From Atriophallophorus winterbourni (Eukaryota; Platyhelminthes; Trematoda; Plagiorchiida; Microphallidae): 64,000 bases of DNA. The stretch lies in the NCBI GenBank assembly GCA_013407085.1, contig JACCGJ010011312.1, positions 50,029 to 114,028 on the forward strand. The letters run 5' to 3'. How positions within the stretch are numbered: position 1 is the first letter of the stretch; each line of letters begins with the position of its first letter. The notes under the pieces were generated by a model. The model was not told where the DNA came from, searched no databases, and saw only the letters and a program-made list of their open reading frames with translations. The position numbers and the translations under genes were made by a program. This document shows, in pieces, positions 48,701-55,904 of the stretch.

Positions 48701-50954
48701 GATTTCATATCTCATTTGCAAATGTATTTCTAATGTCGGAAGTTAGAATTTTAGATTTCAACTCACCATATAGTAGATCTTCAAGAATACTACAGGTTTT
48801 TAGTATTCAGATATGAATTACCCAGCGTAGGCTGCGCTCTGGTGAGCATGCTCTGTGGACTGCTGTTTGATTCAACAGAAGGGTAGTCGACTCTGACCAA
48901 TCGGTATTATCGAAGCTGACCCCTGGCACATTAAGTTCCATTTACTAAATTAACCAAGATCCTACGTGCAAGAAATATAATGCAGAAAGATTAAAAAAGT
49001 TATTCTTTCAAGTCATCGTTGAATTTTGCGGGCGAAGTGAGCAAACATTATACATCGAGAAACAAATATTTTTTACACTTCAGGGGTCAGTAAGCCCAAC
49101 TAGGAATATTCCGAAATCTGATACAAGTTAATTTGGTGAACGTTTGTCGTGTAGAAACACCGCTGACACCAGCCCTTCGCATAAAATGTATGCAGGATTT
49201 CAGAATTTTCGGTTAAACCATGCAATATTTTTGAATAATATTCTTGATGATCGTTGCCATGCTTTTATTTAATGTGTCGATATATTTAACGTAGATATGC
49301 TCATTGGAATCACAGGTTTATCTGTACGAAACTATTGATAAGTATCATACATTACAGTCATTACTAACTGTAAACCCTACTTGTAAATTCGATTAGCATT
49401 ATTATTGTCACATGCTGTTATTCATCACTTGCTCGAATCTCAAAAGGACTATCTGTCGAATATTCGCCCCGAAAAGTTTATCGGTGATATAATGAACGTG
49501 CGATTGGATGCACTGGCTAAGATGTCGAGGATTCCAGCTGGCCTTGAAACGGCAAACAATGATACGAGTCGCGATTACCTAGTAATGTCACAAGCAAAAG
49601 ACACTTATCAAGAAAATTTGAGAAAACTCCATACTGAAGTTTCTGAACTCTTGAAAAACAAAAACACTAGTGATTTTTCCAGAATACTGCAACAAGTATT
49701 CAACGTGAGTCTAAGTGTCACACCATTGTTAACGTTTTGGTGTATATTTAGCTATTTTGCAATGTGATCTAATCTCAAAAGTTCAAATATCAACCCTGAG
49801 TAGGCATAACATATACATTCAAATATTGTGCAGAATAACATAAATGTGTTCACTACTTCAATGCACTGGACTCGTAATCTCAAAACCCGTGATAACTCAA
49901 CTAACAAAGCAGCAGGATATTGTTTGTTTTCCGTAAACAACCTTTGGTTAAATATTCAGACAGTCCGTTCGAATCAAGTTAACCTTTCTAAAGTATTTGG
50001 CATGGATTAGGGTGTGCAACAAAATTTGTTTTGATATGGTAGCGCCAAAATAACGAAGTTTTTCATTGATCATGAATATAGAATGCTTGAAGACGATTGG
50101 TTTGTTATCATTAGGGGAAACTACTATTCCTGAAATCAAGAATTAATCGTGATTTTTATCGCAGAAGAAGAATCCTAACTTGTATGCATTTCCATCACAC
50201 ACACAACGACCGTTTTCGCGCTGGTTGCACTCGTCAGGTAGGAACAGTAGGATCAGGATCTGCATGCGGTTGATACATTGGAAGAATGCAGAACAATTTG
50301 TGCTTGTATACCACTCCTGAAGAGAGTGACTAAACCCATGATCATGAACAAGAATACTCATTCGCATGCATTTCCATCACACACACACACCCAAAGACTG
50401 TTTACCTTCTATTTGCACTTATGAGGTGAGGACCGTACAATAATCATCCACATGCTTTGAATGAGTGAATAAAGGTAGACAAACTTTGAAAATCAAAGTT
50501 TTTCATGAATAAAGTTGACATGACCAATCTGTTTGCCAGAATAAGATTCTCTAATGAATGGAATCAATATCAAATAATTACCTTATTTGAATGCATCCAT
50601 GTTGATCTTTCCCATATTTGCACACATGTTATTCTTGTTATAACGCGCGACAAAATTCTTTCATATTCGAAGGTAAGTTTAGCAAATATAGCCGATCTAA
50701 CTGAGCAATTTTGGGATGAGCACCGGAAACGCATCAGTTCGAAGCAATTCGCCATTTATCGATATGGATTTGAACCAGTGTTGACCGAGTTTACGAACTG
50801 TACCGAATTGAACCGAATGTACACAATATTTTTTGCGTCCCTGTGTGGTCCACACAGCTGGATAAATCAAGTGGGAACGCATTTGCTAAGCATTCTGCTT
50901 TGCTTTGTCTTATGGGACATTGTCATTTTCGCGATCATTACTAAGCATTGGTGA
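33259..50954 (+). CDS. Prominin-like pentaspan membrane protein (whole gene span)
   Basis: Prominins (CD133 family) are five-pass plasma-membrane glycoproteins of protrusions, microvilli and cilia that bind membrane cholesterol. The exons listed separately give ~830 codons, the family's usual size. The layout fits: extracellular N-terminus, TM1, cytosolic loop, TM2, large extracellular loop of ~230 residues with coiled-coil character, TM3, short cytosolic loop, TM4, second large loop of ~300 residues, TM5, short tail. Splice phases match at most junctions. Introns are 88 bases to 3.6 kb and full of transposon debris. The signal-peptide exon upstream was not identified. Family assignment is by topology and recalled motif resemblance, not a search. 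Confidence 0.75.
35514..35771 (+). CDS. Prominin-like exon: TM2 and start of loop 1
   Basis: Acceptor TTTCACAG|CAC, donor TATATCC|GTAAGT, phase 0/0, 86 codons. HNLRKHRLYNG leads into TM2 (GLCIIILLANSSFL), then YINYRQTLKNF and a heptad-like helix (LNELKNLMNLIRN type). The TM2-helix arrangement mirrors prominin after its Cys-rich cytosolic loop. Confidence 0.85.
36390..36990 (-). mobile_element. LINE G-like fragment in an intron
   Basis: Matches 26088-26560 with many differences (shared GAATATCCAA..AAGAATGCG, TTCGAGTAA, and the amino-acid block PIMEYSIQGWTPWLRR on the minus strand). An old 3' portion of the same family. A shorter relic of the same stretch is at about 43625-43690. Confidence 0.65.
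38541..38798 (+). CDS. Prominin-like exon: extracellular loop 1, middle
   Basis: Acceptor TGTTTACAG|AAA, donor TCTCAT|GTGAGT, phase 0/0, 86 codons. Amphipathic helices (ISRVKDAIEW, ISKLVDEVQESVILLL) end in a two-cysteine motif (YCKHSGCWH), in the position of the conserved cysteines of prominin loop 1. One N-glycosylation sequon NIS at each end of the first helix. Confidence 0.85.
39690..40275 (+). mobile_element. LINE I-family 3' end (plus strand)
   Basis: Encodes TMEYTVEFWAHLL, KEIALFDQIYSRATKLV and, after breaks, the WNSP-like C-terminal block. It closely resembles the minus-strand copy at 57143-58300. It ends with a CCTTGAAT-type tail near 40260. Confidence 0.65.
40690..40765 (+). mobile_element. 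Short LINE 3' UTR relic
   Basis: CCTGTGGTGTTGTAAAGTATTAAC..TTTTTTAACCATAAATCATTGAATC matches the 3' UTR and tail of LINE I (complement at 57143-57215). A very short insertion. Confidence 0.5.
42042..42188 (+). CDS. Prominin-like exon: extracellular loop 1, distal part
   Basis: Acceptor TTTTCACAG|AAC, donor ACCACT|GTAAGT, phase 0/0, 49 codons. NQPILPEFTKYIAEDL resembles the Pro-containing segment after the loop 1 cysteines. The 3.2-kb intron before it could hide a small exon. Confidence 0.8.
42270..42501 (+). CDS. Prominin-like exon: end of loop 1 and TM3
   Basis: Phase 0 acceptor ATTCAAG|TTCACAG chosen because the stronger CACAG (42276) would shift the frame into a stop. Donor TTTG|GTAAGT, phase 1. 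RVNRTVDNFIHVFNEKRNW precedes TM3 (FTVALISVTLILATSL...), ending IVELFG. The intron upstream is only 81 bases. Confidence 0.8.
42745..42850 (+). repeat. Highly decayed hammerhead-repeat relic
   Basis: ACCTGATGACGCAAACAGTCAG near 42800 resembles the ribozyme core and stem II of the 55.7-kb copy, preceded by TTCTTACTGT. The GAAA is lost. Tentative. Confidence 0.35.
42870..43160 (-). mobile_element. RTE-type LINE 3' relic
   Basis: Similar to 51170-51440 (AATCGCATGA, GGAAGAATCTCTC, CAGCTTGCAGA, CAGTGCCTCTAA, AGCAAGTT). Part of an RTE C-terminal/3' region in the minus sense. Confidence 0.5.
43905..44400 (-). mobile_element. LINE F/H-like C-terminal fragment
   Basis: 44376-44116 minus: RIRRMELTTLAHMRMPGDII, LDLLFHLRTSSNCRGRGRKL, VSFLWNSLPTDL. 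The 3' end has an (AAGATTC)2 tail at about 43907-43921. The best preserved relic within the prominin-like introns. Confidence 0.7.
44480..45260 (-). mobile_element. RTE linker/endonuclease relic
   Basis: The minus strand shows LHDPHLRIVINNGRKAVVNA, YFEKLFRLIREAS and SPDEDEIIVEHIKASADAL in broken frames, typical of the EN-RT linker of RTE elements in flatworms. Confidence 0.5.
45290..45382 (+). mobile_element. Short LINE 3' end with TCTTGAA tail
   Basis: A 3' UTR-like stretch ending CACCATAAATCTTGAATCTTGAA..., the same end as LINE F (26040-26056). Plus strand. Confidence 0.5.
45605..46001 (+). CDS. Prominin-like exon: TM4 and start of loop 2
   Basis: Acceptor TTTACAG|GT completes a Gly codon from the previous exon (phase 1). 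Donor ATACG|GTAGGT, phase 2. GLQIGFSSTN, TM4 (WIMLFNLVNLSTTPLFLLY), then SEICGNLQDG and a NQCGQNSTRGFLSM segment. The Cys and xxNxGxxxxL pattern match prominin loop 2. Confidence 0.88.
46002..47644. other. Prominin-like intron, unassigned
   Basis: AT-rich; open frames at 46272 and 47030 show no recognisable family. Confidence 0.35.
47645..47741 (+). CDS. Prominin-like exon: loop 2, small exon
   Basis: Acceptor AAAACAG|G completes CGG after the previous CG (phase 2). Donor TTCTTG|GTAAGT, phase 0. 32 codons (REYISSVKTIFDETLF ... AEHEFL), all open. Confidence 0.8.
47950..48035 (+). repeat. Partial hammerhead-repeat relic (no ribozyme)
   Basis: ACATGTGTGTTGCCACATGCT, GAACAG, GCCTTATCCAACACTGGC match the middle of the 55.5-kb unit. 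The ribozyme portion is absent. Confidence 0.5.
48126..48580 (+). pseudogene. Unidentified open stretch with hydrophobic segments
   Basis: Two overlapping frames (48126-48314 and 48248-48580). The second encodes 110 residues with three hydrophobic segments (YYFFIILVLTITIVTTTLMG, LFTSKFLFLI, VWFWIVLVF) and a charged tail (QADEIE). It lies inside a prominin-like intron, has no obvious splice sites and ends in TGA. It could be a processed-gene relic or chance. No family recognised. Confidence 0.3.
48680..48800 (-). mobile_element. RTE C-terminal relic
   Basis: AATGTCAAGAGATTTCATATCTC, TTTGCAAA and CAACTCACCATA parallel 51430-51530. A third relic of the same RTE region. Confidence 0.5.
49397..49704 (+). 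CDS. Prominin-like exon: loop 2, second cysteine-free helix region
   Basis: Donor TTCAAC|GTGAGT (phase 0). The frame is open from 49387. ESQKDYLSNIRPEKFIGDI and KMSRIPAGLETAN resemble the prominin segment following its dityrosine/SPAG-like block. The only nearby acceptor (GATTAG|CA) needs a phase 1 donor, but the preceding exon ends in phase 0, so a microexon, an indel or another acceptor is involved. Confidence 0.75.
49834..49888 (+). CDS. Probable small prominin-like exon in loop 2
   Basis: Acceptor ATTGTGCAG|AAT in phase 0 follows the previous donor by 129 bases. NNINVFTTSMHWTRNL. The donor may be ACTC|GTAATC (49873) or ACCC|GTGATA (49888); both are phase 1 and fit the acceptor at 50683. 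Support is splice geometry only. Confidence 0.45.
50160..50480 (-). repeat. Hammerhead repeat, 1.5 tandem units, decayed
   Basis: Two successive matches to the unit (ATGCATTTCCATCACACACA at 50181 and 50369). The first carries a fairly preserved ribozyme (50203-50242). The second, near 50378-50430, has lost the core. It lies in the last prominin-like intron. Confidence 0.7.
50203..50242 (-). ncRNA. Hammerhead ribozyme, partly degraded
   Basis: Minus strand: core CUGACGA (position 7 is variable in hammerheads), stem II GUGC-loop AACCA-GCGC (one G-U pair), GAAA, then ACGGUC with U16.1 and C17 at the cleavage site. Stem I is weak (two mismatches). All catalytic bases are present, so residual activity is possible. 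Confidence 0.6.
50683..50954 (+). CDS. Prominin-like last exon: end of loop 2, TM5, C-terminus
   Basis: ANIADLTEQFWDEHRKR, EPVLTEFTNC, CGPHSWINQVG, TM5 (LLSILLCFVLWDIVIFAII), stop TGA at 50952. The Cys pair spaced as in prominin before TM5 is visible. The acceptor is either GTTTAG|CA (50683, phase 1) or CGAAG|GTA (50673, phase 0). The cytosolic tail is only ~3 residues, much shorter than in vertebrate prominins. Confidence 0.85.
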
Positions 50955-51010
50955 ATAGTTTTAAACAAAGACAAGTGTTCATTCTATGATTTTTATTTCT
51001 TTTTTCTCTC

Positions 51011-51016
51011 AATAAA
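51011..51016 (+). promoter_or_regulatory. Polyadenylation signal of the prominin-like gene
   Basis: AATAAA about 57 bases after the stop codon, followed by a T-rich stretch. Confidence 0.6.
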
Positions 51017-51129
51017 AACGTCGTTTCATTCATGTGAATTAAATATTCACTGGGATTTCAACTGAAATGGGAAATTGGTGATTTGTTTTGCTGCAAACCC
51101 GTTTCTAAGTTTTATGTCGACAATGATGC

Positions 51130-51720
51130 CTGACAGAACTGTTGTTTTTGGTCAACTTCGGTCGATGTCAGCCATGGATTTACATCATAATCGCATGAAA
51201 TTTCATGTTCCAAAGTTCTTAGAATAACCTATCAATCCGAATCGGGAATAACAATCTCTCCCGCATCGCTTGCAACGATAGGCTGAAAGGTTCGTTGGGC
51301 GTCAGTAGCACGCCGACAGCGTAATGAGCGTTCATCAGTCAAGAGCTGTATCCGCTTTTCCCAAGCTTGCAGACCACGCTTTACACAATGCCTCTAATGT
51401 GAGCGGTCACGAGCAAGTTCCTCCCAACTCGCGTGGTAATGCCAAGAGCTTTCATATCTCTTTTGCAAACGTCTTTGTACCGCAAGCGCGGTCTGCCCAA
51501 TTGGCGACTTCCTAATCGCAACTCACCATAGAGTTGATTTTTCGGAATGCGACCATTTTCCATTCTGTAGACATGACAAAGCCACTGCAGGCGGCGTTGT
51601 CGTAATAGGGTGGACATGTTGTGTAGAAAACCTCGTGAAAGCACTTCAGCAATAGTTACTCTGTCCATCCACGATATGTTCAAGATACGACAGATGGTCA
51701 AGTAGAAGTCGTTCTAAGTA
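51130..51720 (-). mobile_element. RTE-type LINE C-terminal fragment
   Basis: 51701-51381 minus: ICRILNISWMDRVT, RRLQWLCHVYRMENGRIP, GRPRLRYKDVCKRDMKALG, the post-RT domain of RTE-like elements. The 3' flank to ~51130 matches the relic at 42870-43160. Confidence 0.75.
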
Positions 51721-52010
51721 GAAGATCATTCTTTCTCAACTCCATCTGGTTGACACGGTTAACCGAATGAAATCTGAGGAGCCATTTTCTGTCATTTACG
51801 CGTCCCCTCAAAATGTTTTAAGAAAACTGGGCTGTGACATCTGAGGTTATAGCAATCCAAAACTTTGAAACAAATATATACGTCCAAAACTATAAGTATG
51901 TGAACTTTTGTTACCGTAGCCAATACCAGCGTATAGTGAAACAGTTAATGCAAAACGTGACATTTTCCGCGTAATCAAAAAGATCAGGTTCCATTGAATT
52001 TAAGTTATAT

Positions 52011-52145
52011 ATCATTCGCTCTAATCAATTGTTTGCTCCACATATATGGGTTTCGTAAACGAATAGAAATACCTGTTTCCATATATATGTATTCGGTTAC
52101 GAAACCCATATTTGTGAAGCAAGCAGTTGATTGGAGCGAATGATA
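52011..52145. mobile_element. 135-base hairpin element (MITE-like)
   Basis: Two ~55-base arms in inverted orientation: ATCATTCGCTCTAATCAATT...CCCATATATGTGGAG (complement) against GGAGCGAATGAT at the right end. The centre is a ~25-base loop with TTTCCATATATATG. A few mismatches. No coding sequence and no obvious target duplication beyond 2-3 bases. Confidence 0.75.
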
Positions 52146-52219
52146 ATGTTGATTATTATATATAATCTGTGATTTAGTAATTTGAATACGACGCATTTCT
52201 CTTTCGATAGAAGCGCCTC

Positions 52220-52490
52220 TAAAGGTGATATGTGCGACAACAACAATTACATAGTAATCTCAATTCTGAATGTTGTAGACAAATTGTTTGCAAAAGTCTT
52301 ACAAATCAGCCTACAAGTATTGGCTGTTAGAGTTTACTCTAAATCTCAATGTGGCTTCCACATGGGAAGATCAACCGTTGTTACGATCTTCTCCTTGGGA
52401 CAACTTTAGGAAGGGTGTCGGGAAGAGCGTATTCCATTATGCGCTATTTTTTTGATATAACGATGGCATTCGACTACAGGGACTCAAGAA
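52220..52490 (+). mobile_element. RT fragment of another LINE (plus strand)
   Basis: NYIVISILNVVDKLFAKVL, SQCGFHMGRSTV and, in a second frame, RYFFDITMAFDYRD: fingers and motif A of a non-LTR RT (relatives: ISLLNVVYK, QCGFRPNRST, FIDLTKAFD). Cut by the 3' end of LINE I at ~52480. Confidence 0.65.
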
Positions 52491-53440
52491 TTCGAAGATG
52501 TATGGTTGAAAAAGGTAATACTTTACAATACCACAGCGTTACTGTATGAATTAGAATGTGAAAAATATAAAAGTATAACAGGAATAGTGAATATCAAATG
52601 TAAGGCACATGAATGATATTCTTTAGCATGTGTAAGTCCAATTTCGCTTCAAACAACGCCAGGCAATTCGAGTCTACCTGGAAGTTGGGGTAGAGAATTC
52701 CAATGAAATATATCACGTACGGCAACAATCAATACGGGAACTTTGGGCGTACAGGGATAAGTTATTTCCGCGTGCCATTCATTTATCACACACATCAAGC
52801 GAGTGTTTTAGTGGATGTCCTTCGGTAGACACAATTCTATAAGTCAGAATAACATCGCGTCGTATCCTCCTTCGGGTAAAGTCACATAGATCAAGACGTC
52901 GCACACTTTCGGTTTACAAAACATTGCAAAAACCCATCACTTACTTTGTTGCTCTGTGATAGATTGTATCAAAGAGAGCGATATCTTTTTGCAGCCAAGG
53001 AGTCCAGATCTCAACCGGTTACTTCATTTTAGGGCGAACGTAGACATTCATTATCCTTTGTAACATTACCAGCGAAAATCTTTCAAATATTCTTCGAAAG
53101 ATACCTAACAATCTGTTGGACCGTCGATATTTATTCTGGCAGTGCACCGTGGTCTTCCTGTATCCACTAATCCATAGTCCAAGATCTTTTCAAACGGGCT
53201 CCATGTCAAGTTTTTAGTTTCTAATCGATATGTCCATGGAAAACTTTAGCCAACGTGGAGCATTTTACTTTTCCGTATGTTGAATGTCATATCATTCATA
53301 GCCGCCCAATTTAACACGTTGTGAAAATCAATTTCTCACAATCATCTGCAGAACTGATTTACGTCCAAATATTTATAACATCCGGCAACAGGAACATTTC
53401 CTATTATATGAGGTGAAAATTTGTGTATGTATATTAGAAA
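52480..53440 (-). mobile_element. LINE family I, copy 1 (3' part)
   Basis: Nucleotide match to 57143-58080 (shared GAATATCAAATGTAAG, CCACTAATCCA, AAACTTTAGCCAACGTGGAG-like blocks). Encodes the RT connection and C-terminal region in broken frames. The 3' end beside GACTCAAGAATTCGAAG is a degraded octamer tail. Confidence 0.7.
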
Positions 53441-53619
53441 GAGGAACAAACAAATCGAAGTTCAGGTTCGATCTTTTTGGAACGATCTGCGAGTTCTCGA
53501 CTATTTTCAGTATCAGAAAATTTATATGTTCGTTCCATTGCGAGTAAGAGCTTATGTGGTCCGTCTGCCAATGCTGTATATGCACGGGCGATTTACTTAG
53601 GGCCAATTTATATAACTGC

Positions 53620-54960
53620 CCAAACATCCCATTCAGAGCAAGAGATTGATGTGTACCGCAAGCGCAGTCGAATACGCCTCCTGAATCGACAATAAGAATC
53701 CGATTGTTTCGACAGATTGTTCATCCGATGTTAACACCAAAACCAAGATGCATGAATGGTGGGAAACTCTTTTCTGAGTGCATTTCTGAACAGAGTGGTA
53801 AAAGGGGTCTAACACTAGTAAATCTATAAATAGGTATTCTTGTGTTTGCGGTGAGTGAATGACTTTTAGATAAAGGGTAAGCGGGTTAAAATCACCCATA
53901 TTATTTTTTTGCTTGCTGAGTACGAGTCAAGCGTTGCAGCACTTGGATCAAGCGGTCGTTGTACGATTCCGTAGATAAAGGAGACCGGTAGACCACACCA
54001 ATCATGCAAACGTCACCGGATATCAGCGTTAAATAACACCAAATTGTTTACTCGAGGGTGAATTCTGTGTTGTTCATTGGAAGCCAATAGAGGCGATTAT
54101 GATAATAATTAGCGACAACACCACTAATTTACTCTCAATCGTTATTTATCAAATTCATATTTGGAATGGATAGCTCCGTTTCAAACAATTCGATAGGATA
54201 CCATGTTTATATAATGACGATAATTTCAGAGGAGTAGTGGGAGCATACCTCGGTTAACTCCACTAATTTTTTCGAAAGGCTTTGCGCATTTGTATATAAA
54301 CATCTTATAAAGTTTGTAGTGTTCAAATCACGAAAGATTTTCCATTGGCCGACTCGGTTAGAGTTGGAATGTTCATGTTTGTTGGGGATATCGCATGATA
54401 TTCAATTTGAACCACATCACTAGGCATTGATGGGTAGACACTATTCGTTTGCTCCCTTCCGGCTATGATACTGGGGAAGCACAACTTGACTTTGAGAAGT
54501 AGGATTCTTCTGTTAGCTTTCCATTCAAGTTTGATACTATTCATCATTTCGGTTGTCGATAAGGTTAGATTTACCGGGCTAAGACCTTGCCCTTTGTAGT
54601 TGACAGACCGCGGTATCCTAAAAGCATCCACAAGTTTGGCATATTTAATGCCGATTGTTGCGGCAAGGTATTTCGACTGTTTGAGATCGCGCTCAGATAT
54701 TTTACTGAGCAGCAGCATCTTCCGGATCGTCTTGAAATACAATAACTCTTGGATTATATTCTTGTAGAGATATCCTCGACGACTCCCGCGCCCACCATCA
54801 TAGATCTGTACGGATAAGACATGAAGACTGTGGAACACCTCCAAGAAGATAAGCATTTAACAGTCAGTTTTCCACGACCTCCACAGATTGCAGCGTTATT
54901 CGTAAGAGGCGAGGATCATCTTTATGAAGAGAATTCAGGTGGCAGTTCAGCTAAACTATT
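53620..54960 (-). mobile_element. LINE ORF1 and endonuclease portion (probably LINE I)
   Basis: 54856-54323 minus is a 177-residue frame resembling LINE ORF1 (KISERDLKQSKYLAATIG, FRIPRSVNYKGQGLSPVNL). Downstream, LVLFNADI, ASAATL-like and MGDFNPL (ATG-context at 53899) mark an endonuclease. RT fingers are missing before the LINE I 3' part at 53440, so the copy has an internal deletion or two insertions abut. Confidence 0.5.
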
Positions 54961-55497
54961 GTGAGGGAGTAATTGTGGCCAGTCCGATCTGACTACAGAT
55001 TTTATACCACTCAACTAAGTTATATTTTTGCTTAGATTCGAACAGCGTTTCCCGTGAATCGGTCACCTTGGTGCATTTGACACTAAGGTTTATACCCGCG
55101 TATTTTGGTTTATAATTTGAGTTGATCTATTTAGAACTGATTTTGCTGAGTCCATTCTCGGTTTCGTTAAGTTGAGTAGTCATTTATCCCGGCGAACACA
55201 TACCCGTTTTAGTCACCATACTCGCGGTTATATGGAAAAATGTTGGCTGTTCGAATATGATGGATTAGCTATCGACTCTTTGGCAGTAAACTCTAAGTTG
55301 GGTAACGATGGTGCCCTTATGACTCGTTTACCAGTTCATTCAGTATTTGTATACTGGATTCCAGTTCATTTAGAAACGTCTCAAGTTAATACACAGTGAT
55401 TTTCGACTTCCAGGATGACGCTGTTGGTTTAACCTGGCAAACCTGGCTAGCGTGATAAACACCAGGAACATTATCTTCACTAATAATCGCTACAAAA
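54961..55497. other. No feature recognised
   Basis: A small open frame at 55172-55399 has no recognisable family. Ends at a TA microsatellite. Confidence 0.35.
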
Positions 55498-55535
55498 TAT
55501 ATATATATATATATATAATATATATATATATATAA
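55498..55535. repeat. (TA)n microsatellite
   Basis: Nearly pure TA repeat with one AT-phase slip, immediately beside the hammerhead repeat's 3' end (minus sense). Likely the target or a product of the insertion. Confidence 0.85.
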
Positions 55536-55538
55536 AAA

Positions 55539-55904
55539 GGAGCGCTTGTATGCCACTGTTGGATAAGGCTGGTACGACCAACCTGTTCAAAGCATGTGTC
55601 CAAACACATGTTAAATGGGGTAAAACCCATAACCATGAAACAAAATATTCATTTGCATGCTTTTCCGTCATTCACACCCCACGACCGGTTTCGTGCTGTT
55701 TGCACTCATCAGGTAGGGACAGTAAGATCAGGATCCGCATGCGCTTGAAACAGTGGAAGAATGGTAAACAAGGAGCGCTTGTATGCCACTGTTGGTAAGG
55801 CTGGTACGACCAACCTGTTCAAAGCATGTGTCCAAACACATGTTAAATGGGGTTAAACCCATAACCATGAAACAAAATATCATTGCATGCTTTTTCCGTC
55901 ATTC
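55539..55904 (-). repeat. Hammerhead repeat, best copy (1.57 tandem units of 233 bases)
   Basis: GGAGCGCTTGTATGCC occurs at 55539 and again at 55772, giving a 233-base period. The second unit stops at about 55904, so only one ribozyme is present. In minus sense the element starts TGTGAATGACGG, six bases downstream of the ribozyme cleavage position, and ends ...CAAGCGCTCC against T/TA-rich DNA. Units are almost identical where they overlap (a 2-base gap after CTGTTGG). No ORF. Related to copies at 30.4, 32.2, 48.0 and 50.2 kb. Confidence 0.85.
55677..55718 (-). ncRNA. Type I hammerhead self-cleaving ribozyme
   Basis: Read on the minus strand: stem I 5' strand CCCUAC, core CUGAUGA, stem II GUGC with loop AAACA and GCAC, core GAAA, stem III CCGGU, cleavage base C, stem I 3' strand GUGGGG. 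All conserved core bases are present; stem I has six pairs (one G-U) and stem II four. Cleavage is predicted between 55683 and 55682. Stem III is the self-complementary ACCGGU, with no room for a loop, so a dimer of two ribozymes is the likely active form. Confidence 0.88.

Noticed and set aside
55498..55535. Promoter TATA box
   Set aside because: A simple TA microsatellite with no gene positioned downstream.
55550..55798. Plus-strand 82-codon frame
   Set aside because: Translation of the hammerhead repeat; its two partial units give the repeated peptide, and no family is recognised.
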